A DNA stretch of 58,604 bases from Phaeoceros laevis (lineage: Eukaryota > Anthocerotophyta > Anthocerotopsida > Notothyladales), in contig JBNGIQ010009553.1 in NCBI GenBank assembly GCA_049999765.1, positions 1-58,604 of the forward strand, read 5' to 3'. The notes beneath the pieces were generated by a model that was not told the origin of the DNA, did not search any database, and was given only the letters and a program-made list of their open reading frames with translations. Numbering within the stretch: the first letter of the stretch is position 1; every line of letters starts with the position of its first letter. Shown here piece by piece: positions 34,401-46,655 of this stretch. A program made the translations under genes and the position numbers.

Positions 34401-34762
34401 AGTAATGCATAATGTGTACTCCAGAGACCTCTAGTCCAAGATATCACAATACTATTGCACAATCATATGGATCTACACATGATGAGAATTACTCACTCCC
34501 TTAGGGCTGAAATAAAGTGTATTGTCCACGTGTAGTATGGCAAAAGTTGCCAAGCCCTTTTTGTTTTTTGGGTGATCCAATTTATATTGATTCGAAGCCC
34601 CTTTCCTCAAAGCCTTGTTTCTCATTCTCCAAGAGCATACATATTTGTACATCAAGTGTAGGCATTGCAAGCAAAACATCATGTTTTTCACACCAAATGC
34701 ATAATCACATCCACGTATAGAAAGTAAAAACCGCGAGTTGAGCACTTTTTCGGACGCGGACT
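34401..34762. other. Intergenic, nothing recognised
   Basis: AT-rich sequence without a supported gene or repeat. Confidence 0.4.
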
Positions 34763-36069
34763 TTATGCGCGTTTGCACTTGTGGAATGCTGTATTGAAGC
34801 TTGCCCTGAATGAGACGTCATCTTGCTCGTTCCTGCTCTGGTTACTCAAGGATCTGTTGGTGTAGATGTACGAGGAACTCCACTGAAACTCACGGTCGTG
34901 CAGGAAGACACCACCTGCTGCACTGTTGGCCTTCAGACACATGTTCACCGAGTCAGGTAGAATGGCAAGGTTGCTGTCCCTTCGACCCTGCCGGTCAACC
35001 ATGTCAAGAGCAATGGCAAACACGTTCTGGTTTGTCAGTGCCCATTGTGACAGAAGTTGGCCGGCTTTGACAGCTCGGTGGCCTGTGACAATTATGCAAG
35101 CTCCTACACCACCATTCCATAGCTGTGAACATCGCCCTTCAAGTTGGAGGAGAAGACTGTAGACACGAGGTGTCGTGGATCCATGTACCCGAAGGAGCCT
35201 TTCGCTGCTGTGGGCACCGACTCGAAGTGCGTTGCATCTGTAGGGGCAGCTTTGGATATATCAACTGAGGTCTGCAGGTTGGGTGGTGTGTCTGTGGATG
35301 TGGGCAGAATGTTGGCTGACATAAACATCACGGTGGAGAATGGGAGGGCTGGTAGCTTGGTGCAGGTATTCCACAGCACAAGCAACCTGGTATGTTATCT
35401 TCATGAGTGACAGCCACGTGAGAGGATGCAAGCCAACACCTCGAAGCCTACAGGTCTGATGAACTGTTATTGGGAAGATACTCGAAGACTAGCATCCGTG
35501 CACCTGGAAAATACCGCCACATGCTTTCTATGGTACATGGACGCCTTGCAATTGGTGAAGCAACTCGAACCGAATACTAGTAAGTAATCAGTGCGACAGA
35601 AGATCTACAACAGGTTGGTGAAAGTGTGCAGAATCCAACGAGGTTGACAAGGTTCTTTTGCTGGCCTTGCTGCAAAAGAGCCACCTCTTCTGCGAAATAC
35701 GACCCTTCACGTTGCCTTAAATTGGCCGCCTTTTCCATCTTGACTGCTCCCATGACGCCGTTTGAAAAATGCGGCTTTAGGAAAGTGCTGAATCCTCCCT
35801 CTCCAAAGCGGTGGTCGGGGCTCAAGTTTTTGGTACCTCAGCGACCGAAAACTTCCTCACCCTTTCGTGTCGCTGTGGGCCCAGTTGGAATGTAGGCCCG
35901 CGCCCATACCGATGGCGGTATATGTATGACCATAGCTTCCAGCAAGATGAAAACGAAAGGCAGAGCCTGCCATGACCCCATCATGGCCAGCAACACTTTC
36001 AAGGACGGCCGGTCCAGAGTTTCCACCGCTTGGTGATCCGATCAGTGGTGGGCACAAGTTTGACAACAA
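34763..36069 (-). pseudogene. Decayed receptor-like kinase gene
   Basis: Kinase motifs appear in order on the minus strand but in shifting frames with stops. A hydrophobic stretch (VLLAMMGSWQALPFVFILLEA) near 35960 may be a former membrane segment. The N-lobe follows: FGEGGFSTF glycine loop, GAVKMEK in place of VAVK, and NLVNLVGFC (35577-35825). Next come LVFEYLPNNSS (about 35490), ITYQVACAVEYLHQ with LHRDV (about 35330-35400), and the activation-segment end KGSFGYMDP with DVHSYGMVV (35104-35220). The C-lobe tail (MFAIALDMVDRQG) is near 34990. The DFG block and part of the catalytic loop are not recognisable. It is probably an old relative of the neighbouring WAK-like gene or of CRLK-type kinases. 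Confidence 0.65.
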
Positions 36070-36570
36070 TCACATCATCGATCAATGGTCCACCTGTAGC
36101 CATCTGGTGAACCTCCACCTAAAGTGTCTGTCCAAGTACGAATCTCTGTGTGATTACCCAACAAGGGCAGCGTTGTGTGAAGACCAAGTGGTATCAGCGA
36201 ACGCCTGAGAAGCGGGCTGAGAGCTGGCATCGCATGGGAACTCCACACAATGCCTTCTCCGAACAGAAATCCAATTTGTTGGTGGAGTTGGTGGCGAGAT
36301 AGCCAGCCAAGGCGAAGGCTAGAACCTATAGCTACGTGCAGTGCGTGGGAATAGACTGGTTGATCATGGCGAGCTCCTAGGAGGGCTATGGAGGTGGCTG
36401 GTATTGGAGCTTCTAATTGGATTCTTGGATGCTATCAAATTGGACTTCCAAGGATGGTACAAAATTCGAAAGCACGTTGGCAACGATTTAATTACACTGA
36501 GATGAGAAGTGTGCCTGCAGCTGGCGGGAGAGCAAGCATGTTCTAGATACATAGTACATACACACAGTAT
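36070..36570. other. Intergenic between kinase pseudogene and WAK-like gene
   Basis: Contains the 3' flank of the WAK-like gene. No gene supported. Confidence 0.4.
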
Positions 36571-39180
36571 TCAACGAAGAAGCCTAGACTGAGTCCACGA
36601 GTTTTGAGGAGGGCTGATGGGGGGCCATCCTGTTTCTGAGCTCCTCTGTGGTGATGTGTGTTTATGGGTGGTGCTCTTCATGCTGGCTTCCATGTCAACA
36701 GAGTTGAAGTCGAATAGCCTGTGAAACGATGGAGGCACCGGTGACCTAACGGGATTTCCCTGCCTCTCCTGTCCAGCGTTTCTTCGCTTCCAAGCTTCTC
36801 CCTTGATGTCAGTAAGCACCTCCAAGACTTCCTTCATGGTAGGCCGATCAACTCTCTGGAATGCCAAGCAAGTAACAGCCAGATCGGCAACCTTTGTGAT
36901 AGTCTCCAACTTCTGCGCGGAACTACTATCTACCCCTACGAGAGATGGATGGATAATCTCCTGCAGACGTCCCTTCCTGTGGCAAGAAAGTGCCATGGCT
37001 GCGAGATTGACGTTCTTGGGGTCCCTCGAAAAGTCCACAGGCTTCTGGCCGGTGATCAACTCCAACAGGATGACTCCGAAGCCGTAGACGTCGCTTTTGT
37101 CGGTGACTTGGTAGTTCTGGTAGTACTCGGGATCAAGGTAGCCTGGAGTACCCTTCACCATCGTCGAAACATGGGTGACATCGTGTGGCACAAGCTTCGA
37201 CAGCCCAAAATCTGCTACTTTTGCTGTCAGATGCTCGTCCAGTAAGATGTTGGCAGTTTTCATGTCCCTGTGGTAGATGGGAGGATTGGCTGCCGAGTGC
37301 AGATACACCAACGCCTCTGCGGTTTCCATGCCTATTCGCAGCCTGTTGTCCCAGTCCAGAGCTTCTCTGGACTCTCTCTCCTCGTGCAGATACTCGTAGA
37401 GGGTGCCGTTTGCAACATACTCGTACACCAGCATGGGTACCTCTGTCTCAAGGCAACAACCTAGAAGCCTCACCAGGTTCCGATGATTCACTTGAGACAG
37501 CACAGTGACCTCGTTGTAGAACTGGTCGATGTTGTCCACACCGACAGCATTGGTTCTCTTGATGGCCACAACAGTTCCTTGTTGCAAAGTTCCTTTGTAC
37601 ACAGTACCACAGCCTCCAGTACCCAACTTTTTCTCATCCGAGAAGCCTTCGGTGGCTTCCTCCAGCTCCTTCAGAGTGAGCAGGTGAGCCCCCTCCATTC
37701 CTTGAGTCCTCTGCAGCATCTCCCTGTGGCTGGTCAAAGACTTCAGGTTGCTTGAATAGTATTTGGCACTGTTTGTCAGAGCTGCTCCGTCTTTCCCATT
37801 AGATTTGCGCCTCCTCATTTTCAAATACCAGCAAGCCAACAATCCTAGCAGCGACAGGGTGCCCAGCGAAACCACTGTAGCTGCAACCATTCGGCAGCAG
37901 GGCCAAGAAGTGTCACCTTCCTAACCTAGAAATGTATCACCAAGGTGCAAAAGGGTGGCAAACAAACAGGTGCAACAGTTCGTTACCTGCGGCCACAAAC
38001 AGTCCTTTCCCTCCGCTGCTCTCTAGCGTACAGCTAGTTCCATTCCTAAAGCCATCACCGTGGTACCCACTCACACAGGAGCAGTCATAGCCTCCCGGGG
38101 TGTCGATGCAGTCAGCGTCAGCTGCGCATGCGTTTGAGGCAGAGTCTTTGCATTCATTCAACTCTGCGACAGGACAAGATAGGATCTCCGTATCCTTAAA
38201 CTCTCGAAACATGTTGCATGCACAATTTAAGGAGCTGCGCTTGCACCAACCAGACCAAACTGAGCAAAGCCCGTCCAAGAAGGCATCTCACCTAAGCATC
38301 CGGAGCCGGCCGTGTAGCCATCCCCGACAAATCCGGCTTCGCACACGCACAAATATCCGGGAACATGGTCAACATCCTGACAGGTCGCATTCCCCGAGCA
38401 GGTGGTGGCAACTGTTTCGGTGTCATGGCAAGACCCGTTGAGCGCATATTTCAATTCTACCCCGTACTGGCCGGTCTCAATGGTGAATTTGTCCGTGGCT
38501 ATGAAGCTGGGAGGATAGACCATGCTAGCAAATCCACATCCCCCACCCTTGAACGGAATTCCGCCCCCGTGCATAACCACCCACCTCGATCCTTCTGGCA
38601 AACTAGAGACACAGCAGTCATAGATGTTGCAGAAGGGATAGTTAGCTGGGCCGTTAACGTTGTTACAGCTGGTAACACAGGCTGCGCCACTCGATACATC
38701 AGTGGTGACATTGCCGGAGGAGTTGCACCCGTTGACAAAGAACTTGTTCTCTGCAGACAGAACATACGGGGAGCCCTGTTCCAGAGTGAAAGTAGCAGAG
38801 CCGTGGGCTTCGTAGGGCCCGTCACAGGAAACAGCTTTCAGGTCAGTAACGTTGACAACTATGGTGGCTGCGGTTATGCTGAGCACCTGGAACGGCCCGC
38901 CTGGGGTGGACAGATAGGGAAAGTGGGGGCCCTGCTTCCCTGTTCCATTGAATGGCTTAGATGGCCAATCCACTGACGTTTCTGTACAGTTGAGCTGGAA
39001 TTGAGGAAGCCCACAGCCCGGAGCTAAGCCAAATGGGAAAGGAATGCTGATGTCGCCACATTTCTGTGGACAGGAGCTGGAAGCAGCTGCTGGCTCGAGG
39101 CACAAGACAAACAGGAGACCGAGCAGCATCTCCCAAATCCACAGACGTGCTAAATACGGGGACCGAGATAGAAGACGCAT
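36571..39180 (-). CDS. WAK-like receptor kinase
   Basis: Three exons: 38292-39180, 37987-38163 and 36571-37880, with clean GT-AG introns at split Gly and Ala codons. I chose the ATG at 39180 because it begins a good signal peptide (MLLGLLFVLCLEPAAAS). The extracellular part has a GUB_WAK galacturonan-binding-type domain (CPQKCGDISIPFPFGLAPGC) and two EGF-like modules, the first ending YLCVCEAGFVGDGY. The second exon is one Ca-type EGF (LNECKDSASNAC ... GYDCSCVSGYHGDGF). Exon 3 has the membrane segment (LSLLGLLACWYL), a KMRRRK stop-transfer and a complete Ser/Thr kinase: GTGGCGTVYKG, VAIKR, HRDMKTANILLD, DFGLSKL, GTPGYLDPEYY and DVYGFGVILLE. All catalytic residues are present; HRDMKT with Met is slightly unusual. 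WAK-type proteins sense pectin fragments at the plasma membrane. Confidence 0.9.
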
Positions 39181-40429
39181 ATCTGTACCAAGCCACTGGC
39201 TGTTCTCGCTGGGCCTAGAATTGTGAGGTCCAGTTCGCCCACAAGGAACTGCTTGATCCTGATGCCCGCAGCATACAGGGCTCCATCTCAACGTCGTTCC
39301 AAGAACGACGTTGAGCTGCCCAAAGGTTTCCCAGCACACTGGCGGATCGAAATCCTTCGGCAGGTGCCCTTGGAAATTCCTCACCGGCAAGCAGCTTGGG
39401 AAGAGAACTCCCAGCCAACGTTAACTGATCTGAAATCCTCAAGGCGTGAAGCTGGAGGCGCAAATTCGTGTGACAATTCGGAAAAGCGCTTTGCACCAGC
39501 AGCTGCAGTTGAAGAATCTGGGGCACCTCCTTGACCGCTTGTGAATCAACGGCGCCTTTGTCGTGGCCGCTTTCAACGAGGGACAGGACAGCTCAGAGAG
39601 AGGGAACTCAAGGAATTCATTGGAGGTGAGTTCACCCTGTGTCCGCAGAAAGAGGCCAAATCGAGGCCAGTCGAAAGCGGCAGGAACAGAAATGAAAAGC
39701 CGCCCACTCTCCAGGCGCGCTTGCAAGAAGCCAACCCCATTGGGCAAGACAATAAACAAGGGCAAGTGCGGTGGTACCTACAGCGCTGCCAGAAAGCGCC
39801 CATGGCTTTGTTTACTGTCCCCACACGGCTGGAGGCGAACTGCAGAGCCGGGCCCGACACCGCCGCGGCAGCACTACCAGCCATAATTGCCCACCTCCAA
39901 GGCAAACCGGACTTGAAATAGGCTAGCAAGCTTGCCACAAAATCTTCCCAGGTGAGATCAGGGGCCGGTATATGTTTTGTGCCTTCTGCCCTTAACTGTT
40001 GCGCCCTAGGTAGCTTCCGGCATACAACCGTCCTCAGAGCGCATTCCATGGCATTCAAGGAGCGGACACTACCAACCACCATGCTACACATGTATATATC
40101 ATAGACTTCAAATCCCCCGCTTGGCTGAAAACGGTGCAAAGTACGTGATAGCGGCGTTACTGGCAAACGTTGAAGAAGCATCTTCCACGACCAGAGAGGT
40201 CTACCATGCATTGTTACTTGTAAGTATCTCTGAAGCTCAGCCATGCGATCATCTCCCTGCCCACGCATTCCAGGTACTCCACTAACCCCCAAGGCAGAGT
40301 ACCAGCACGCTGCCACACAGGTGACGCCGGGGTTGTCTCTGGAGAAGCCGCATTGCGCCATAGGCACTTCCACGAGATGCTTTAGAGAGGACGCCAGCCA
40401 CGTCCCAAGGTTCCTCAGCCCCGCCTCAG
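39181..40429. other. Upstream of WAK-like gene; long unassigned minus ORF
   Basis: 39573-40445 (-) is a 290-codon open frame. Its inner segment from MAGSAAAAVSGPALQFASS to WQRCR stops at a plausible donor (GTACC at about 39777), like a first exon with an organelle-type or alanine-rich leader. I found no domain and no convincing downstream exon, and GC-rich composition can produce such frames by chance. Treat it as hypothetical at most. Confidence 0.25.
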
Positions 40430-40720
40430 CCCTCCCCCGCACCACTTGAGCCTACGCTCCCGATCTGTAACGTCCGGCGAAACCCTTGGGGCTCTGCTCT
40501 TGGCAACCTCACGCAACAACCACCTTTCTCCGACCCCGGTCGATAGTAGCCATCAAGCTATAGCCTTCCGCAGCGCCGGAAGGACCTAAGATCTCTCCGC
40601 CCAGGGTCCCTGCATCGCCCGCCCTTGGAGAGTGAAATCTTCCAGTCAAGAAGCGACAAACACGCCATGTCAGTTGAACAAGACCACCACCGGCAGCAAA
40701 GTACCACCAGCCTTTGGCAT
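40430..40720. repeat. Diverged duplication, copy A
   Basis: Shares scattered blocks in the same order with 42028-42310: CTTGAG ... CCTACGCTC, AACGTCCGG, AGCCATCAAGCT, CCATGTCAG-TGAAC and CACCGGCAG. About 1.6 kb and an N gap separate the copies. Neither copy has an intact shared reading frame. Confidence 0.55.
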
Positions 40721-41039
40721 GTGGCTCCGGCCTTCCAGTTTCGTCCGTCCTCCGAATAAACAAGTACTTGCCCCTACCTCGTGGGTTACAGTTGCACTTT
40801 TCAATATTGACCTATGCAGGTGGAACCACAGATTACGTGTGTGCGCGGAACAGCATCGTTTCTGGGACCGGAAGCAGACCTTCATTTGCAACCAGGAGTT
40901 CCTGGTATGACACTGATGAGGTCTCACCCCACACAAGGAACAGGACAAACGCAGGATATCAGGATGAATGTTATGATGTGACATCTGAATCGATACCCGT
41001 CATGGGTAGCAGTTCCTGAGGCAGGCCTGACACCTTACC

Positions 41040-42027
41040 CGTCATCGCTCACCGCCATTCTCATCAACAGTGCACTTGAGAATAGAGCAAGTGCTAAGCA
41101 CACAGAAGAGAGTCTAGCTTGCAATTAGAAGTATCATCCATAGATCCGTAGTTCACATCCAGGCAGGCAGCGCACAAATGGTTGAGAGCTCAGATATCGG
41201 CAGTCTCTGCTCAAACGCACCACCTGCGCAGACGACCGGCGTGTCACACTTGGCTTAAATCTCCAAGCTGCAACCTTGGCTGAGAGTTAAGTTTCAACCC
41301 GTGCAACTCGATCACTAAAGCCCGCCCACACACGATATTGTGATGGTTGCAAGGCACGTGCAGCCACGCTCCACCTGTTGTGTAGACCATGAAAAGCTAG
41401 GTCTGGATACTCTCAAATTCTTGCAGGCCCTTTGTAGGTGACGTTGCACAAGGCGATGAGGCCGCTACAGCACCATGCAATCAACGCACATTGCTCCTTG
41501 AATGACGAAGAATCTAGAGCTGCCTCCAGCGCTTACGCACCCTCCACAACCGGGCCTGGCTGGCAGCAAGAAGGAACAACAGGGTTCTTCCGGCAACTCT
41601 GCCGTCTAATAATAAGTGTTCCCAGACNNNNNNNNNNNNNNNNNNNNNNNNNNNNNNNNNNNNNNNNNNNNNNNNNNNNNNNNNNNNNNNNNNNNNNNNN
41701 NNNNNNNNNNNNNNNNNNNNNNNNNNNNNNNNNNNNNNNNNNNNNNNNNNNNNNNNNNNNNNNNNNNNNNNNNNNNNNNNNNNNNNNNNNNNNNNNNNNN
41801 NNNNNNNNNNNNNNNNNNNNNNNNNNNNNNNNNNNNNNNNNNNNNNNNNNNNNNNNNNNNNNNNNNNNNNNNNNNNNNNNNNNNNNNNNNNNNNNNNNNN
41901 NNNNNNNNNNNNNNNNNNNNNNNNNNNNNNNNNNNNNNNNNNNNNNNNNNNNNNNNNNNNNNNNNNNNNNNNNNNNNNNNNNNNNNNNNNNNNNNNNNNN
42001 NNNNNNNNNNNNNNNNNNNNNNNNNNN
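41040..42027. other. Intergenic plus 400-bp N gap
   Basis: 41040-41627 shows no supported gene. 41628-42027 is exactly 400 Ns. Frames drawn through the Ns are meaningless. Confidence 0.6.
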
Positions 42028-42310
42028 CCTCCCCCCACCGCACCGCTTGAGCATGAGCCTACGCTCTCAACTACAGCTTGCAACGTCCGGTGAAGCCCTT
42101 GAAAGCCTTGGCTACCTCGACCTCGGTGGACGTCAGCCATCAAGCTGGCCGTCCGCAGGGTCGGAATCACCTTCCCATTCGGTTTTGAAAGTGTTCTCCT
42201 GCGAGGGACGGTTCCGTCTCCTCCTAGCACATTGTACTTTCCAGAATGGGGCAATAAGCCATGTCAGCTGAACGTGACCACCGGCAGAAACGTTCGCAGC
42301 CATCGGAAAT
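42028..42310. repeat. Diverged duplication, copy B
   Basis: Partner of 40430-40720, beginning directly at the gap edge. It suggests a segmental duplication or repeat that the assembly failed to bridge. Confidence 0.55.
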
Positions 42311-42806
42311 GCGACAACTACATAATGGGCGCCTGGGGACGCCTGTCCGAGTCTAGCTCGAGGATTGAATTTGGTGGGGACTGCTACAATGACGGAACCC
42401 GCCAGGGCACTAGAGGGGGAGGCAGGTAGTGATTTCTCGTGTGGCCGTGGATGCCTCCAGGCTATCCAGCCTCACGCTCTAAATTCTACACCGCGAAGCA
42501 CCAGGCATCAAACTTCTCGGTGCCAGAGCCTCCGGCTTGCAGCTGGAATCGCTGAGCTGACCGTCCTTCAGCTGCTTGAACTCCGAGGGATCCGCCATGG
42601 GACCCTGCCTCCCGATTCGCGCGGACAATGCTGGCCACGTCGGTCCGGCCCAGGGCCGAGTGAGGCGTCAACGTTCTGTAGGCCGAAGTTTTGTAGTTGG
42701 TGTTAAGTCGCGCAAAAGGAGCCCTGCAGCCGACTCGAGATTCGAGGCCAAGCTGAGGATTCCCTCTGTGGCCTTGTAGGGGTCTCTGATTTTCCTGGGC
42801 CTGCTC
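42311..42806. other. Presumed promoter of the GH47 gene
   Basis: Non-coding as far as I can see, with GC-rich chance frames on both strands. No distinct core-promoter element. Confidence 0.4.
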
Positions 42807-45800
42807 ATGGCTGCCAGGTTTTGTCATCTACCGGCCTTTTGGCTGCTTCTTTCCCTCTGCACATTGGCTTCTTCAAGGACAGCTCTAGCAGCCTCTGTGA
42901 CTAGGGAAGAAGCTGTTGAGCTTCGAGATGAGGTGCTTTTTGTTTTCCTCAACTTTTACCTCTTGTGTGCATGTTCGCGACTTGGTGCAGCAGAGGAGTC
43001 TTGCTACGGGGAACTCGGAATTTTGCAGTCGGCGCTGAGGGTGATGCGTTCGTGTGCAGGTCAAGGGCATGTTCTATCATGCGTTTAATAACTACATGGA
43101 GAAAGCGTATCCTCTCGATGAATTGCGACCTAAATCCTGCACGGGACTCGACACTCTGGGTTCATACTCGTTGACTCTGGTCAGTGTGGAATACTTGTGG
43201 ACATTGAGCTGTCATCGGGATTGGATCTGTGAACCAATTTGGCTGATGGGTGCAACCTCTGTATGCCAGGTTGATTCATTGGATATGTTGGCTTTGTTGG
43301 GCGATCGAAAGACCTTCTCCGAGGTTGTCATTGATCTTGGAAAGAATCTTCGATTTGATAAGGTAGAGTTTTGATCACTTATCTGTCTGCACCCTTTGAC
43401 ACAGCCTGGCATGCAGAAGCGAAGGTGTTGTGGTGTTACGAGGTTGTTGACTAGATGCCTTTCGCAGAACTTGACTGTTTCGGTCTTTGAAACCACAATC
43501 CGAGTTCTTGGTGGCCTTCTTTCTGGTCACCTCCTTGCAAGCGATCCTTCAACGGTAACAGACAGCTCAAGTTCTTTGTGCTTGTAGCCACTGTGTACCA
43601 CCAGGGGTGAGGGAGACAATGATACTTAAACCTGGACGGTTCATTGCAGGGAATGTATGTCCCTACATATGATGACGAGTTGCTTCATGCAGCAGAAGAT
43701 CTCGGTCGCAGGCTTCTACCTGCATTTCACACGAGCACAGGTGATGCAACCGGATGTGAGGACAGTGACTTTTGGCTTAAATTTTTTCCTGTTGTCATGG
43801 ATCCCTGTGCCCTGTCGGTGAGGAGTTGAAGATCATCTAGCGATATATCCATTGACGCTTGTAGGCAGTGTCTTTTGGTTGCAGGAATTCCTTACGGCTC
43901 TGTAAATTTGCTGTATGGGATTGACAACAATGAGAGCCAGGCAAGGCCAACTTTTTCTGAATTAGTCGATGTCTAGCCATGTGGGATTAGGAGATGTATG
44001 CCTGTTTACACGGACATTGTTCTTGCCGGCAAACCCATGTCTCTCAACAACCAGACATATGGTCTCCGCCTTGAACTGCACGTGCAAAGCATTCCATAGC
44101 CTGCGTGCTCATAGCTTCATGTTATTGATGTACAGGTGACTTCCACGGCTGGAGGAGGGACATTAACTCTTGAATTTGGAATACTGAGCCGCTTAACTGG
44201 CGATCCAGGTACTCAACTTTGAGTACAACATGCCGTGCCTCTGTTTTGTAGGTCACCACCTCTTACTGTCTTGCTCGGCAGTGTTTGAGCAGGTGGCAAA
44301 GAAGTCCGTTAGGGGCCTCTGGGCTCAAAGATCTCAACTTGATCTCGTCGGAGCACATATTAATGTGTTTACTGGAGAGTGGACTCAGAAGGTGTCATTG
44401 CTAGGTGGCTTCACCACAGTCGAATTTCGGGTCTTTAGATCAGTTGGCTGGCTCTTTTTTAGGAGCATTTCTTGTCTCGGGGCATTTCATCTCCTATATG
44501 TAGAGGTTGTTCACTTCTGGTACTAATTGACTTCCGTTTGACTGAAGGATGCTGGGATAGGCACAAGTGTTGACTCTTTTTATGAGTATCTGCTGAAGGT
44601 AACAATTTTTCCTACTTATGTGTAATCGAGAAGAAGCAATGCTCTTTCTTGCATGCTTTACATTTGGGCCTTTTCTTTTGGTAAAGACAAGTAGAGAAAG
44701 CTACATTACGGTCGGTTAGATCTTGTGCCAAGTGATGTAACGACATCTGAGCAGGCTTATCTCATGTTTGGGGACGAGGAGTACTTGCATCTCTTCAAGG
44801 AAGCCTACAAAGCAGTTATGCGCCATATGCATCATGATCCATGGTACATGACTATACTTATCCTCATTAAGCTGGCGGGCTTCGTGTGGGCACACAATTC
44901 TCTAAGCCAGTGCCGTTAAGCCAATACCCCTCAACATAGAGAGTATATCACAATTTTGCTGTTGATTCCGAGTGTAGGTATGTGGAGGTGAATATGAATT
45001 CAGCCATGATTGTATGGCCTCTGTTCAACAGTTTGCAAGCATTCTGGCCTGGACTTCAGGTTCCCATCCCTATGTCTTACCCATTTCACCTGTGAGCTGC
45101 ATATTACTGCATAGGTCTGCAGAGCATTGCTTTGGGGCAGACACCGTCTTCTAACCCCAAGGTCATGGTATTGCAGGTCTTGGCTGGTGATGTCGATCCT
45201 GCCATACGCACCCACAAAGCCTTCTTTTCAGTGTGGAAACGATATGGATTCACACCAGAGGGGTTCAATCTAGCCATATCCAGGGTTCAAGTACGAAATC
45301 ATCCCATCATATTTTCTGACTCGTCTAAATTCGACTTCTTATCTCCTTCATCGGTCTTGTTTTTAAGGTTAGGTGAGAATTGTACAGCTCCTTTTCTGTG
45401 CAGCCAGGTCAAAGGAGCTATCCCCTACGACCAGAGATGATGGAAAGCACTTATTTTCTGTATAAGGCCACCAGGGATCCATGGTTAGCTTGTCACTCCC
45501 TCCATAAGCTTTGAAATCATGAAGCGAGATTTGCTCCCATGTTCTAACTGTTCTTGTGTAACCAAAATTCTGTGAGCTGGCGTTCAGGTATCTGAATGTT
45601 GGGCGGGATATGGTTGCTAGTCTTCAGTATGGGGCCCGCTGCGAGTGTGGTTATTGCCACTTAAAAGATGTGGAAACACATGAGCAAGATGATCACATGG
45701 AAAGCTTTTTTCTAGCTGAGACGGTGAGTACCTTGAGGATCTCTCTAGCACATGCCTCGAGATGTTGAGGCTTATATGGGCCTTTTGTCCTCGATGGCCA

Positions 45801-46655
45801 ACATCACTGTCTAGCAGCTAACAGTGTGCTGTTACTATGTAGCACACCACGTACTAACACTGTGCTGTCATTATGTGCAGTTGAAGTACCTCTGGCTTCT
45901 CTTTGATCTGGGGGTTGGGGGTGACAATCTTGTTGAAAAGGGACCCTACTCGTAAGGCTAGGAATTTAAAGCAACGTATTTCCGATTCAGTGTGATGCGT
46001 TCAACAGGGCAGAGGCGTCATAACGTTTTTGAGCTCTTGCTTGTGAACAGGTACATATTCAACACAGAGGGGCATCTATTCCCACTTACTCCTGAGATAG
46101 CGATGCCCTCTGAGCGTTGTACCTATGTGGGTAGTTCCTGCAGTGACTCAAATAATGACAAGAGGATCATTATGGGCGACCTATATAATAACGATGAGTC
46201 TGGGCACCTCGAGACTGGAGTAGGATTCTCTTCGCTCAAGGCCTTGTTAAACAGTACAACCTCTGGCACCTCCTCCGACGATGAAGTAAAAGAAATGAAC
46301 GTGCCTCACGTGGATTATGCAACTTTCCAGGTGACCGATTTTCGTAGTACTCTAAATTCGTCGGTTGCAAACACCATCTTTTGTGCTTCTGGTACATCCC
46401 CGTAGTTCCTTGTCTGGCTTTCTAACATGCATCCTCTGACAATGCCCAGTTCTGCAACCTAACTGAGCGTAGTGGATGTAATTTTTGCAGGGAGTTTGTC
46501 CAGGTTTAACTTTGTGGCAGCGGATGGGTATCGCATTCAAGGCCAATGATGCTCCAAATCTGCAACCTACGGCGGGAAACATAGCGTCTTCACAAGAAGG
46601 CAGTCGCGCATTTAGCAAATTGAACTCCGTCAAATTTCAGCTTATACAGCCTTGA
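42807..46655 (+). CDS. MNS4: EDEM-type GH47 alpha-mannosidase-like protein (MNS4 class)
   Basis: About 14 exons. Exon 1 gives a cleavable signal peptide (FWLLLSLCTLASSRTALA) and REEAVELRDE. Following exons give KGMFYHAFNNYMEKAYPLDE (43060-43179), VDSLDMLALLGDRKTF, LTVSVFETTIRVLGGLLSGH, MYVPTYDDELLHAAEDLGRR, IPYGSVNLLYGIDNNES, VTSTAGGGTLTLEFG, GLWAQRSQLDLVGAHINVF, DAGIGTSVDSFYEYLLK and YVEVNMNSAMIVWPLFNSLQ. Then come VLAGDVDPAIRTHKAFFSVW, FTPEGFNLA, ASLQYGARCECGYCH and DDHMESFFLAET. The penultimate exon has YIFNTEGHLFPLTPEIA, and the last ends QLIQP-stop at 46653-46655. These are GH47 motifs of the EDEM branch; Arabidopsis MNS4/MNS5 trim mannose from misfolded glycoproteins in the ER and mark them for ERAD. 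No KDEL signal is present. The gene looks intact. Confidence 0.9.

Noticed and set aside
41438-42271. 277-codon frame
   Set aside because: Most of it is the 400-bp N gap.
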